From positions 1 to 64,000 of the forward strand of contig VBOG01000107.1 in the NCBI GenBank assembly GCA_005877815.1: a DNA stretch of 64,000 bases. Reading direction: 5' to 3'. This document shows positions 24,887-34,237 of this stretch, in pieces. Under the pieces are notes generated by a model. It had not been told where the DNA came from, did not search any database, and saw only the letters and a list, made by a program, of their open reading frames with translations. The stretch is from Nitrospirota bacterium. GTDB lineage: Bacteria > Nitrospirota > Nitrospiria > Nitrospirales > NS-4. How positions within the stretch are numbered: the stretch's first letter is position 1; the number at the start of each line of letters is the position of its first letter. A program made the translations under genes and the position numbers.

Positions 24887-26527
24887 ATGATCGAATGGGC
24901 TATCGTGAGCGCGATGGCGACTCGACGCAATCCTCTTCCACACCTCCTTGGACGTGTTGTTACCCTCATTCTCCTTCCTGGGCTATCCGGTGCCTTGTTG
25001 CTCCTCAGTTTCCCGAGTTTTGACTTCAGTGCCCTGGCATGGGTCGGATTCGTTCCTCTTCTATTCGCGCTCGGAAAGTCCCCCTGGAGGACGGCCTTCG
25101 GCCAGGGATGGCTGGCCGGCGTGGTGTTCTTTAGCGGCACGCTCTCCTGGGTCGTCATTGCCATGCATCAATACGGCCACGTGCCCCTCGCCGTCAGCTA
25201 TTTGGTCATGCTGCTCCTATCGTCGTACTGCGCCCTCTTTTTTGGAACTTTTGCCGCTGTTCTTCCTCTGGTTGCGGGCAAAAGCGGCTGGTTGACGGTC
25301 TGGACGGCGCCCGCCCTGTGGGTGTGTTTGGAATATGTGCGCAGCCATCTCTTCTCGGGATTTCCCTGGGCGCTCCTTGGGTACAGCCAATATCACGCTC
25401 TCTCAGTGATCCAAATCGCGGATATCACGGGGGTGTACGGCGTGTCATTCATCCTGGTGCTCGCCAATACCGTGATCGCCAAGATCCTCGAAGCCATTCG
25501 ATCGCGAGTCCTCGTGCTCGCAACCGAACAACCGCTCCCCATCCCCTGGGTGACGACGACCCTCTCAGTCGGTCTTTTTGCGGCGGTCATCTGGTATGGA
25601 GACTGGCACCTAGCACCGCATCGAGACGTTGTCAATGATCCCCCTGTGCGGATCGGGCTCGTCCAGGCAAACGTGGACCAATCGCAAAAATGGGACGTCG
25701 CCTTCCGCCGCGAAACCATCGACCGGTACGAGCGGTTGACGATGCAACTGACGGATCATTCGGATCTGGTGATCTGGCCGGAGGCGTCTACACCTTTTCT
25801 GTTCGAGGTCGAGGTCAATTATCGGGATGAATTGCTCAACTTCGTCAAGGATCACGGCGTCCCGCTCCTTTTCGGAAGCCCTGCGGCCATGCCGGACAAG
25901 ACACACAATCAACTACGGTTGACGAACAGCGCATTTCTGGTCGGGTCGAACGGCATGGTCCTCGACCGCTACGACAAAATCCATTTGGTCCCGTTCGGCG
26001 AGTACATTCCGTTGAAAGACGTGTTCTCGTTCCTGGACAAAATGGTGGTCGGCATCGGAGATTTTTTTCCGGGCAACGGCCCCGACGTGATGAGCGGCCC
26101 GGGGGGACGCTTCGGCGTCGTCATCTGTTTTGAAGTCATCTTTCCGGATGTCGTGCGCAGCTTCGTGGAACAGGGCGCGCAATATATGGTAACGATCACC
26201 AACGACGCATGGTTCGGCCGGTCCAGCGCGCCGTACCAGCATTTCGCCATGGTCGTTTTTCGCGCGGTGGAGAACCGGGTCTTCTTTGCCAGAGCGGCCA
26301 ACACAGGGATCTCCGGTTTTATTGATGCGCACGGCCACATCCTCCGCGCGTCTGACATCTTTGTCGAGGAAGCGCTCACGGGCGAGATCCGGGCCGCAGG
26401 CCCACAGAGCGTATACACCGCCTATGGCGATGTGTTCGCATATGGCTGTGGTATACTGACGCTGCTCGCCCTTGTCTGGCGGCCCGCTCCCAAAGCACCG
26501 ATACTGAGGAGACCCCATGCTCGATGA
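24887..26527 (+). CDS. lnt: Apolipoprotein N-acyltransferase
   Basis: Lnt adds the third acyl chain to lipoproteins at the inner membrane, which the Lol pathway requires. The product has an N-terminal multi-helix membrane part and a C-terminal nitrilase domain. The catalytic triad is visible: Glu in V-I-W-P-E-A-S, Lys in Y-D-K-I-H-L-V-P-F-G-E-Y and Cys in V-I-C-F-E-V-I-F-P-D. ATGs at 24887 and 24914 are both possible; neither has a clear ribosome site. The frame is open further up but that part is unlike the family. The 3' end overlaps prfB by 11 bp. Confidence 0.9.
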   Translation: MIEWAIVSAMATRRNPLPHLLGRVVTLILLPGLSGALLLLSFPSFDFSALAWVGFVPLLFALGKSPWRTAFGQGWLAGVVFFSGTLSWVVIAMHQYGHVPLAVSYLVMLLLSSYCALFFGTFAAVLPLVAGKSGWLTVWTAPALWVCLEYVRSHLFSGFPWALLGYSQYHALSVIQIADITGVYGVSFILVLANTVIAKILEAIRSRVLVLATEQPLPIPWVTTTLSVGLFAAVIWYGDWHLAPHRDVVNDPPVRIGLVQANVDQSQKWDVAFRRETIDRYERLTMQLTDHSDLVIWPEASTPFLFEVEVNYRDELLNFVKDHGVPLLFGSPAAMPDKTHNQLRLTNSAFLVGSNGMVLDRYDKIHLVPFGEYIPLKDVFSFLDKMVVGIGDFFPGNGPDVMSGPGGRFGVVICFEVIFPDVVRSFVEQGAQYMVTITNDAWFGRSSAPYQHFAMVVFRAVENRVFFARAANTGISGFIDAHGHILRASDIFVEEALTGEIRAAGPQSVYTAYGDVFAYGCGILTLLALVWRPAPKAPILRRPHAR

Positions 26528-27630
26528 TCTGAAAGTCCGTATGACGGCGCTCCGCACCCAGTTCGAAGATTTGCGGAGGCATCTTTGACCTTGCCTCGCT
26601 GAAGTCTCAAATCCAGGCCCTCGAAGACCGCATGGGCGAACCCAATTTTTGGTCGGATCGCCGCACCGCACAGAACACCACGCGTCAAAAAAACCAGCTG
26701 GAACGTGAAATCGGCATGTGGGCGGAGATGGACCGTCGCATCGAGGATCTCGCTGCCATGATGGACCTGTTGGGAGCGGAGCACGATGCCTCGCTCGAAC
26801 GGGAACTGACGGCGGAGATGATCCATGCCGAACAGGCAATGGCGAAGCTGCGTGTGAATCTGCTGCTGCGCGGCGAGAAGGACGCGAGCAATGCCATTCT
26901 GTCCATACATCCGGGGGCCGGCGGCACGGAATCCCAGGACTGGGCCGAAATGCTGATGCGGATGTATGTGCGATGGGCTGAAAACAAAGGGTACGCCGTC
27001 GAGACCTTGGACTATCTTCCCGGCGAGCAGGCCGGGCTCAAAAGCGTGACGCTCGGGATCTCGGGGGATCACGCGTATGGATACCTGAAAGCGGAGGCGG
27101 GTGTGCATCGTCTGGTTCGCATCTCGCCGTACGACGCGAACAAGCGCCGGCACACGTCCTTCGCGTCCGTCTTCGTCTATCCTGAGATTGAGGACGATGT
27201 CGAAGTGAACATGGACGAGAAGGACCTCAAAATTGATACCTTCCGGTCAGGGGGCGCCGGCGGCCAGAACGTCAACAAGGTCGAGACCGCCATCCGAATC
27301 ACGCACATTCCCACCGGCATCGTCGTGCAGTGCCAGAACGAGCGGTCGCAGTTGAAGAACAAGTCAGGGGCGATGAAGGTTTTGCGCGCGCGCCTGTACG
27401 AGATGGAGCAAAAGAAAAAGGAGGAGGAGTTCAACGCATTCGTCGGGGAGAAAAAGGAGATCGGCTTCGGCAGCCAGATACGCTCATATGTCTTTCAACC
27501 CTACCAGCTCGTCAAAGACCACAGGACGAACACCGAGGTCGGCAATATCAACGCTGTCATGGATGGCGATTTGGACGCGTTCATGGAAACCTATCTTGTC
27601 CACTCGTTGAAGCAGCCGAAGCCAAATTGA
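26517..27630 (+). CDS. prfB: Peptide chain release factor 2, with programmed +1 frameshift
   Basis: RF2 reads UGA and UAA stops. The first 23 codons (26517-26585) end in CTT TGA at 26583-26588; translation then shifts +1 to continue at GAC 26587, giving a 370-residue RF2. The shift signal is the classic one: an internal Shine-Dalgarno CGGAGG, three bases (CAT), then CTTTGAC, the same spacing as in E. coli prfB. The catalytic GGQ is in [11 protein letters not shown]. Low RF2 slows termination at the internal UGA and raises shifting, so the gene should be autoregulated. lysS follows 36 bp later. Confidence 0.95.
26574..26589 (+). promoter_or_regulatory. prfB recoding (frameshift) site
   Basis: CGGAGG at 26574-26579, spacer CAT, slippery CTT then TGA and C. 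This is the autoregulatory +1 recoding signal of RF2 genes. Confidence 0.93.
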
Positions 27631-27666
27631 CTTGAATAGGCCCCCCCATTATGATGCGCCATCCGT

Positions 27667-29175
27667 ATGGATGAACTGAACGATCAGATCGAGCAGCGCC
27701 TCAAGAAATTGGACCGGCTGAGGAGCCTTGGCATCGAGCCATTCGGTGCGAAGTTTGACGTCAAGGACCGCGCCGGCGATGTGATCGCCCGCCATGGCAC
27801 CAGCACGAAAGAGGCGTTAGAGCAGCAACGGGTCACCGCTACGGTCGCCGGACGAGTCATTGCTCTACGGCGTTTCGGCAAAGCCGCCTTTGCATCAATC
27901 CAGGATGGCATAGATACCATTCAGGTGTATTTGAAGAAGGACCTCTTGGGCGAGTCCGGGTATGCCCTTGCCGAATTGCTCGATATCGGCGACTGGATCG
28001 GCGTCACGGGGCCGCTCTTTCGAACGAAGACGAACGAGCTGACCATCGAGGTCAACCAGTTGACGCTGCTTTCCAAAGCCCTCAGGCCATTGCCCGAAAA
28101 ATGGCATGGCTTGACCGATGTCGAAACCCGCTATCGGCAACGCTACGTCGATCTCATTGCCAATCCCGAGGTCAAGCGCATCTTCATCACCCGCAGCCGG
28201 ATCATCCAGGCCATCCGTACCTTCCTCGTCGGTCACGGGTTCTTGGAAGTTGAAACGCCGATGATGCACCCGATCCCGGGAGGCGCGACCGCCCGCCCCT
28301 TCGTCACCCATCACAATACGCTCGGCGTGGACCTCTACCTTCGGGTGGCGCCGGAGCTGTACCTCAAACGCCTGATTGTCGGCGGCCTGCCTCGCGTGTT
28401 TGAGATCAATCGCAACTTCAGAAATGAGGGCATCTCGACGATTCACAACCCTGAATTCACCATGCTCGAATTCTATATGGCCTATGCCGACTATCAGGAT
28501 CTCATCGCACTCACCGAGGAGCTCTTCATTCATCTTCTGGATGAGGTCATAGGGAAGGGCACGACCACGATTCCCTACCGCCCGAATCTCAGTGATGAAC
28601 ACACGCTGCAGATTTCTTTCGTGCGTCCATGGAAGCGGATGGATTATCGAGGCGCCGTCGCCGAGCGCCTGGGGTCGAGTGCAACCGACATCACGGATCC
28701 CGCCTACGTCCGAGCGCAGGCGAAACGGCACCACTGCGACCTCAAAGGGGGCGAATCGTACTGGAAAGTCCTCGCATTAATTTTCGAGCAACTGGTCGAA
28801 CCAAGCTTGCTCAATCCGACCTTCATCACCGATTTCCCGGTCGAGTTATCGCCATTGGCGAAGCGCAGCGTGGCCGATCCCGAATTGACCGACCGCTTCG
28901 AGCTGTATATCGCCGGACGGGAGATGGCCAACGCCTTCTCCGAGCTCAACGATCCGCTGGATCAGCGCCAACGCTTCGAAACCCAGATGGCGGAACGAGC
29001 CAAGGGAGATCTCGAGGCGCAGCATCTCGATGAGGATTTTCTGCGGGCCCTTGAGCATGGCATGCCGCCGACGGCCGGTGAGGGCATCGGCATCGACCGC
29101 CTCGTGATGCTCCTCACCAATCAACCCTCGATCCGGGACGTCATCCTGTTCCCGCAACTCCGTCCGGAAAAATAA
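27667..29175 (+). CDS. lysS: Lysyl-tRNA synthetase, class II
   Basis: This enzyme charges tRNA-Lys. The 502 residues have the class II layout: an N-terminal OB-fold anticodon domain, then the core with R-Y-R-Q-R-Y-V-D-L, motif 2 (F-E-I-N-R-N-F-R-N-E-G) and motif 3 (G-I-G-I-D-R-L-V-M-L). An inserted stretch around residues 330-390 is a little longer than in E. coli LysS. The prfB-lysS order is common in many bacteria. lolC/E follows directly, with 1 bp between the genes. Confidence 0.95.
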   Translation: MDELNDQIEQRLKKLDRLRSLGIEPFGAKFDVKDRAGDVIARHGTSTKEALEQQRVTATVAGRVIALRRFGKAAFASIQDGIDTIQVYLKKDLLGESGYALAELLDIGDWIGVTGPLFRTKTNELTIEVNQLTLLSKALRPLPEKWHGLTDVETRYRQRYVDLIANPEVKRIFITRSRIIQAIRTFLVGHGFLEVETPMMHPIPGGATARPFVTHHNTLGVDLYLRVAPELYLKRLIVGGLPRVFEINRNFRNEGISTIHNPEFTMLEFYMAYADYQDLIALTEELFIHLLDEVIGKGTTTIPYRPNLSDEHTLQISFVRPWKRMDYRGAVAERLGSSATDITDPAYVRAQAKRHHCDLKGGESYWKVLALIFEQLVEPSLLNPTFITDFPVELSPLAKRSVADPELTDRFELYIAGREMANAFSELNDPLDQRQRFETQMAERAKGDLEAQHLDEDFLRALEHGMPPTAGEGIGIDRLVMLLTNQPSIRDVILFPQLRPEK

Positions 29176-29176
29176 C

Positions 29177-30490
29177 GTGCAGCTCCCCTACGAAGTGTTC
29201 ATCGGCCTCCGCTATCTCCGCGCGAAACGTCGCAATCGAACCATTTCCTTCAACACGTTGATCTCGATCGCCGGCGTGACGATCGGGGTCGCGGCTTTGA
29301 TCGCCACGCTCGGGATCATGACGGGCTTCAAGGAGGACTTGCAGGCCAAGATCCTGGGCACGAATTCGCATATCATCGTCACGAGCAAGACCGGCGAGCA
29401 CCTCATGAACTCCGAGGCGCTGACTAACACCGTCGCCACGGTGCCGGACGTCGTGGCCGCCACTCCATTCATCTTCAAGCAGGTGCTCCTAACATCCGAC
29501 AATGGGTCGGCGGGAGTGGTGTTGCGCGGGATCGATGTTCGCAGAGAAACCACCGTGACCGACATCGCGAGAAATCTTAAAATCGGCACGCTGGACGAAC
29601 TGGAGCGCTTCGCTCCTCCCCGGACCGATCTCCGCGTCTCACCTCCCGCGGCGCCCCCGTCAGGGGCCCTCACTCCCGAAATGCCATCCGGCGACACACC
29701 GCTTCTGCCCGGCATCATTATCGGGAAGGAACTGTCCCTCCGTCTGGGTGCCTTCGTGGGCGACCGCGTCAATGTCGTCTCTCCGGTGGGACGAATCAGC
29801 GCGATGGGGATGATTCCCAAGATCCGGAGCTTCCGGGTTGCTGGCATCTTTGAGTCCGGCATGTTCGAATACGACTCGTCGCTCGCATTCATCTCAATCG
29901 CGCAGGCACAGGAATTCTTCAATCTCGGCAAGACCATCACCGGCATCGAAGTCAAAGTGGCGGACATCTTCGCTGCAGACCGCATTGCGGCGCGCATCGA
30001 GGAGACACTCGGCTTTCCCTACTGGGCACGGGACTGGATGAAAATGAACCGGAACCTCTTCTCGGCGCTCAAACTCGAGAAGTTCATGATGTTCGTGCTG
30101 CTGGTCTTGGTCGTCGTGGTGGCGTCCTTCAATATCGTCAGCACGCTGACCATGATCGTCGTGGAGAAACACCGGGAAATCGCCATCCTCAAGGCCATGG
30201 GGGCGACCGGACAGGTCGTCACCCGCATCTTCATGCTCAATGGCCTGGTGATCGGAGTGGTCGGCACTGTCATTGGCATTCCGCTCGGCTACAGCTTCTG
30301 CTGGGCCATTCAGACGTTCTTTACGCTGCCGGGGGACGTGTACTACCTCAGCCGTATTCCCGTGAACATCAAAATCCTCGATGTGCTGGTGGTCGGACTC
30401 TCGGCAATTACGATTACCTTTCTGGCCACCATCCATCCCTGCCGCCAAGCCGCGCGCCTGGACCCCGCAGAAGCGCTCCGCTACGAATGA
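29177..30490 (+). CDS. Lipoprotein-releasing ABC transporter permease (LolC/E family)
   Basis: This is the inner-membrane permease that extracts outer-membrane lipoproteins for LolA. The 437-residue protein has an N-terminal membrane helix preceded by the conserved R-Y-L-R-A-K-R-R, a large periplasmic MacB-like domain, and three C-terminal helices including K-A-M-G-A-T-G-Q. A Pro/Ala-rich insert (about residues 155-175, P-P-A-A-P-P-S-G-A) makes it longer than E. coli LolC. A single permease with lolD would act as a homodimer (LolCD/LolF style), so naming it lolC or lolE is arbitrary. GTG start. Confidence 0.88.
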   Translation: MQLPYEVFIGLRYLRAKRRNRTISFNTLISIAGVTIGVAALIATLGIMTGFKEDLQAKILGTNSHIIVTSKTGEHLMNSEALTNTVATVPDVVAATPFIFKQVLLTSDNGSAGVVLRGIDVRRETTVTDIARNLKIGTLDELERFAPPRTDLRVSPPAAPPSGALTPEMPSGDTPLLPGIIIGKELSLRLGAFVGDRVNVVSPVGRISAMGMIPKIRSFRVAGIFESGMFEYDSSLAFISIAQAQEFFNLGKTITGIEVKVADIFAADRIAARIEETLGFPYWARDWMKMNRNLFSALKLEKFMMFVLLVLVVVVASFNIVSTLTMIVVEKHREIAILKAMGATGQVVTRIFMLNGLVIGVVGTVIGIPLGYSFCWAIQTFFTLPGDVYYLSRIPVNIKILDVLVVGLSAITITFLATIHPCRQAARLDPAEALRYE

Positions 30491-30580
30491 ACGGCGCTCA
30501 GCCATTCCCCTCCCGGACCCAGGCGCGCCAAGGCACGCCCGTTCCCGAAGAAACTCCGTCCAGCGTCCGCCGCACGTGCC

Positions 30581-31243
30581 ATGATTGAAGCCGTTGACCT
30601 CCATAAATCCTTCCACCTGGGACCGACCGAGGTTCACGTGCTGCGGGGCGTCAACTTGGAAATCAAACGAGGCGAACTCATCGCCATTGTCGGGGCATCG
30701 GGCGTCGGGAAGACGACCTTGTTGCATATCCTGGGAACGCTCGACCGCCCGACGAGCGGCACGGTGCGCTTCGATGGCGAGGATGTCTTCATGCGATCGG
30801 ATCAGGGGCTGGCGGATTTCCGGAACCAGCGGATTGGCTTTGTGTTCCAGTTCCATCACCTTCTTCCAGAATTCACCGCCGTTGAGAACGTCATGATCCC
30901 CTCGTTGATTCGGCGGGACACCAATACGACAGCACGTGAACGGGCCGAGCGCATGCTGGTGGAAGTCGGCCTCGCGCATCGATTGGAGCACAGGACCGGC
31001 GAACTGTCCGGCGGGGAGCAACAACGCGTGGCCGTCGCTCGGGCGCTGATTCTCCAGCCGGACATCATTCTGGCAGACGAGCCGACAGGGAATCTTGATA
31101 CGCACACAGGGGAAGAGGTCTTTCAACTGATGCGGAGCTTGAATCGCGCCAAGAGCATCACGTTCGTCATCGTGACACACAACGAAGCGCTCTCGAACCA
31201 GGCGGACCGAATCGTAAGAATGGTGGACGGACAAATCGCCTAG
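30581..31243 (+). CDS. lolD: Lipoprotein-releasing system ATP-binding protein
   Basis: This is the ATPase of the Lol exporter. The 220-residue ABC protein shows Walker [10 protein letters not shown], signature [13 protein letters not shown], Walker [13 protein letters not shown], and the switch His in V-T-H-N-E-A. It follows the permease by 90 bp, the gap holding no other gene. Together with lnt upstream this makes one lipoprotein maturation and export cluster. Confidence 0.92.
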   Translation: MIEAVDLHKSFHLGPTEVHVLRGVNLEIKRGELIAIVGASGVGKTTLLHILGTLDRPTSGTVRFDGEDVFMRSDQGLADFRNQRIGFVFQFHHLLPEFTAVENVMIPSLIRRDTNTTARERAERMLVEVGLAHRLEHRTGELSGGEQQRVAVARALILQPDIILADEPTGNLDTHTGEEVFQLMRSLNRAKSITFVIVTHNEALSNQADRIVRMVDGQIA

Positions 31244-31305
31244 ATCATTGGTACGCCGCTCCGCCGAGACGTCGCGGCTATGGAAGCCGCAGGCGCCCCC
31301 TGCCA

Positions 31306-31334
31306 TTGACGTCAACCTTCGTTCCCTGTTAGGT
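31306..31334 (+). promoter_or_regulatory. Possible internal promoter before the DGQHR gene
   Basis: TTGACG at 31306-31311, 17-bp spacer, TTAGGT at 31329-31334. The -35 box is good, the -10 box poor. It could give the DGQHR gene expression separate from lolCD. Confidence 0.35.
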
Positions 31335-31382
31335 TTTGCGTGGACCTCTTTAGGGGTTCCAACGCGCATCGGGAGCACCGTC

Positions 31383-32492
31383 ATGCTAGCCACGCGCATC
31401 CGCCAGAAAGACGGTATCTTCTACTTCATCTCCTATCCAGCGCAGGATCTGCTCCGGAAGGTTCGCTTTGTGAGCCGATTCTACGGCGAAGGCGAGCAAA
31501 TAGAGCCGTCCACAGTGGCCGAAAACGACGAGGTCGGCCAGTTCATCTCCAAGATCGAGCGCAATGACAAGGCCTTTCAGCGCCAGCTTTCACGCGCCAA
31601 GGTCAAGGCCATCACAAACTTCTACGAGACCGCCGTGAGTCAGCCGCCGATTCCCGGCACCATCTTGCTGTTTACACACGAACAGCTTCGGTTCAGAGCG
31701 CTCCCTACCTCCGAGGAGGTCGGTCATCTAGAGGAGCCAAGCGGGAAATATCTGGTCATTGATGGGCAACATCGCCTGGCCGCCCTGCACTTCTATGCGC
31801 ACGATCGGCCGAATGACGCGGCAACCATCCACATTCCCTGTGTGCTCTTTGACGGACGGAGCGAGGATTTCGCCACCGAGATGTTCGTCATCATCAACTC
31901 GACGCCGACACGGATCAGCAAGTCGCACCTGGTAGATCTCTACGAGAGAGTCTCGTGGGCGAGCCCGGAAAAGAAATTCGCGGCCAAGCTGGTCACACTG
32001 CTGTATGAAAGCGACGACTCTCCGCTGCGGTACCGGATCAACCGTCTCGGTGGCCGAAGCCGGCAGGAAAAGTGGATCTTACAATCGGAGCTGTTCAATG
32101 AGATGCACAAAATCGTTGAGACGCATCGCTCGTTGTTCGAGAAGCGGTGGCAGCTGAAAACTGATCGGGCGTACCCGCTGATCCGGGATTATCTCAAAGC
32201 GGTGCGCGAGGTGATGGAGCCGGTGTGGGGCAAGAACGACCGCTTCATGTTCACCCGCGACGTCACGCTGAAGGCGCTGATCCGCGTGTTCGGCGACCTG
32301 CTCGAGAGCCTTCCGATATTCAAGGCGTGGGAAACGGAGCGATCGCCCCACGCTTTTCACAAGACGCTGGCGGGCTGGCCCGAGCTCGCCAAGGAATTTC
32401 GGACCGAGGGATTTTACGAGCGCTTTCCCGCCAAGGGCCAGCTCGAACGCGTGCGCCGCATCCATACCCGCCTGAGCGACGCGCTGAAGTAG
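31383..32492 (+). CDS. DGQHR-domain protein (DndB-like), solitary
   Basis: The protein carries the hallmark I-D-G-Q-H-R-L-A-A-L (about residues 126-135 from the chosen start), the signature of the DGQHR family that includes DndB and DptB, the regulator in phosphorothioate DNA modification. It also has the family-type F-V-I-I-N-S-T-P-T-R-I-S-K downstream. No other dnd/dpt genes (cysteine desulfurase, DndC-E) are in the window, so this is an orphan member of unknown role. The start at 31383 has GGGAG upstream; a longer frame adds 45 atypical residues. 9 bp separate it from the Cys-rich gene. Confidence 0.85.
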   Translation: MLATRIRQKDGIFYFISYPAQDLLRKVRFVSRFYGEGEQIEPSTVAENDEVGQFISKIERNDKAFQRQLSRAKVKAITNFYETAVSQPPIPGTILLFTHEQLRFRALPTSEEVGHLEEPSGKYLVIDGQHRLAALHFYAHDRPNDAATIHIPCVLFDGRSEDFATEMFVIINSTPTRISKSHLVDLYERVSWASPEKKFAAKLVTLLYESDDSPLRYRINRLGGRSRQEKWILQSELFNEMHKIVETHRSLFEKRWQLKTDRAYPLIRDYLKAVREVMEPVWGKNDRFMFTRDVTLKALIRVFGDLLESLPIFKAWETERSPHAFHKTLAGWPELAKEFRTEGFYERFPAKGQLERVRRIHTRLSDALK

Positions 32493-32501
32493 ATCGCACG
32501 T

Positions 32502-32912
32502 ATGGAAGAAAGAAGATACGGCCAGCGGGGCTATAAGGAACATGAGAAGGAGCGAGAGCGACAAGGAAAGCCCAAGGAGCCCTCCCGATCGGGCACGCCC
32601 GCGATGCTTCCCACTCGGACCGTCTCGCGCTGCGTGGACTGCGGAACGCTACTCCACCCTCTAATAGATCCATTCGGCCAGTGTCCCAAGTGCAAATCAG
32701 AACTTCATTCCTGCCGACAGTGCGCCCATTTCGATCCCGGCCATCGTTTTGATTGCACCCAGCCTATACCGGAACGCATCGCCAACAAGAACGCTCGTAA
32801 TGCCTGCACATTCTTTTCGATGCACGTCACAGTGGAGCGCGAGACCGCGTCGGGGGCTGCATCCCCTGAAGACCCCCGGCGTGCTCTTGACAATCTCTTC
32901 AAGAAGAAATAG
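32502..32912 (+). CDS. Cysteine-rich (zinc-ribbon) hypothetical protein
   Basis: The 136-residue protein starts with a charged Glu/Lys/Arg tract. Then three tandem C-x2-C knuckles follow (C-V-D-C-G, C-P-K-C, C-R-Q-C) with further cysteines in F-D-C-T-Q-P-I-P-E-R-I and A-C-T-F-F. The pattern implies two zinc sites. The text C-R-Q-C-A-H-F-D-P reads like a conserved domain, but no family name is recognised. Its position 9 bp after the DGQHR gene suggests they work together, possibly on nucleic acid. Confidence 0.75.
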   Translation: MEERRYGQRGYKEHEKERERQGKPKEPSRSGTPAMLPTRTVSRCVDCGTLLHPLIDPFGQCPKCKSELHSCRQCAHFDPGHRFDCTQPIPERIANKNARNACTFFSMHVTVERETASGAASPEDPRRALDNLFKKK

Positions 32913-32983
32913 CTCGCCCCGCACCTCAGCCTCAGGCGACATCGGATCTCATCAATAGACGTGAGGTCAACAGGACTGAGGCT

Positions 32984-34237
32984 TCACAGCTGGTCTTTGA
33001 CGGGAAAGGCGAACCATTCGACCAGCCGTTCGTAGAGGTTCCGCGACTTCCACTCATCGTAACTTATTTGCTTGGCGTGTTTTAAATCTTCCCGGAAGAT
33101 GTCTTCGAGGCGGGCAGCCAGCGCGCGGTCGTAGATCGTGAGGTTCAGTTCCTGATTCAGGGCAAAGGACCGGTTATCGAAGTTGGTGCTGCCGATGGTC
33201 GCCCACTGGCCGTCGATGGACATGGTTTTTGCGTGCAGCAGGCCCGCCTGATACTCGTAAATCTCGATGCCTCCCCGTAGCAGGGGGCCATAATGGCTGC
33301 GGCTAGAAGTGCGCGTGATCTCGCTGTCTATCTTGCCCGGCAGCAGGATGACGACCCGCACGCCGCGCGCGGTCGTTTTGACCAGCGCCTCCGTCATGAC
33401 ATCGTCGGGCATAAAGTACGGGTTTGTGATGACGATGGATTTTTTGGCTGAACTGATCGTAAGGAGGAACAGCATGTAACATTGAAAACTGCCGTTCGTC
33501 GGGGAACTCTTGACGATCTGCGCCGGCACGTCTCCGCGCGCTTCGAGCCGCGGAAAATAGGCGTCCCCTCCGATGGCGGCGCCGGTGGCTTCGAGCCAAT
33601 CTTCGGCAAAGGCGGCTTGCAGCGATTGCACCGCCGGCCCTTCGATTCGCGCATTGGTATCGCGCCAATGTTTCGGCGTACGGCCATTTCCCGTCCAGGC
33701 TTCGCTTATCCCGTACCCGCCGGTAAATCCGACTCGGCCGTCAATGACCAAGATGCGCCGGTGGCTGCGATAATTGTATTTCAACAGTTTCCATGGAAAA
33801 ATGATGCCCTCCGCTTTCACGCGACGAAAATGTTCCACGCGACAGCCGGCGTCTTTCATCGTTTTGATGATGTCGGCCGGCGCCTTGGCCGATCCGTGGC
33901 TGTCCAGCAGAATATCAACGATGACGCCCTTCCGGCATCGTTCCGCAAACGCCTCCGCCAGTTCATGCGTGATCGAGCCGTCTTCAACGAGATACTGAGA
34001 GAAGGTGATCGTGGATTTGGCGCTTCTGATCTCGCGCAGCATGATGGGGAACGTTCCATCACCGTTCAGTAGGATGTCGATGCGATTGCCGCCGACGATG
34101 GGGGCGTCGGTGTGGGCTTCAATGGTGGGGTAAAAGGACGCTTGTCCGAGGGCGATATCAGGAATGTCGCGTACCGAAAGGACCTTGACGCACCCCAACA
34201 AGAGAAAGATCGCACACAGCCAGTGCAAGCGTCTCAT
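32984..34237 (-). CDS. Phospholipase-D/cardiolipin-synthase-like lipoprotein
   Basis: Two HKD domains are present, as in cardiolipin synthases and bacterial phospholipase D. The second is canonical (L-H-A-K-T-M-S-I-D-G followed by G-S-T-N-F-D-N-R-S). The first reads H-R-R-I-L-V-I-D-G, with Arg in place of Lys, then G-F-T-G-G. The N-terminus is a lipoprotein signal (L-L-L-G-C, Cys16) instead of the two membrane helices of ClsA, so it is probably anchored by a lipid. Its ATG overlaps the trpA stop by 4 bp, an unexpected coupling to tryptophan genes. Confidence 0.82.
   Translation of the reverse strand: MRRLHWLCAIFLLLGCVKVLSVRDIPDIALGQASFYPTIEAHTDAPIVGGNRIDILLNGDGTFPIMLREIRSAKSTITFSQYLVEDGSITHELAEAFAERCRKGVIVDILLDSHGSAKAPADIIKTMKDAGCRVEHFRRVKAEGIIFPWKLLKYNYRSHRRILVIDGRVGFTGGYGISEAWTGNGRTPKHWRDTNARIEGPAVQSLQAAFAEDWLEATGAAIGGDAYFPRLEARGDVPAQIVKSSPTNGSFQCYMLFLLTISSAKKSIVITNPYFMPDDVMTEALVKTTARGVRVVILLPGKIDSEITRTSSRSHYGPLLRGGIEIYEYQAGLLHAKTMSIDGQWATIGSTNFDNRSFALNQELNLTIYDRALAARLEDIFREDLKHAKQISYDEWKSRNLYERLVEWFAFPVKDQL

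Noticed and set aside
29894-31399. Minus-strand 501-codon frame opposite lolC/E and lolD
   Set aside because: Antisense shadow of two clear ABC transporter genes.
31383-32912. A complete phosphorothioation (dnd) or BREX-type defence locus
   Set aside because: Only the DGQHR-domain gene is present; no cysteine desulfurase, DndC/D/E, methyltransferase or helicase adjoins it.
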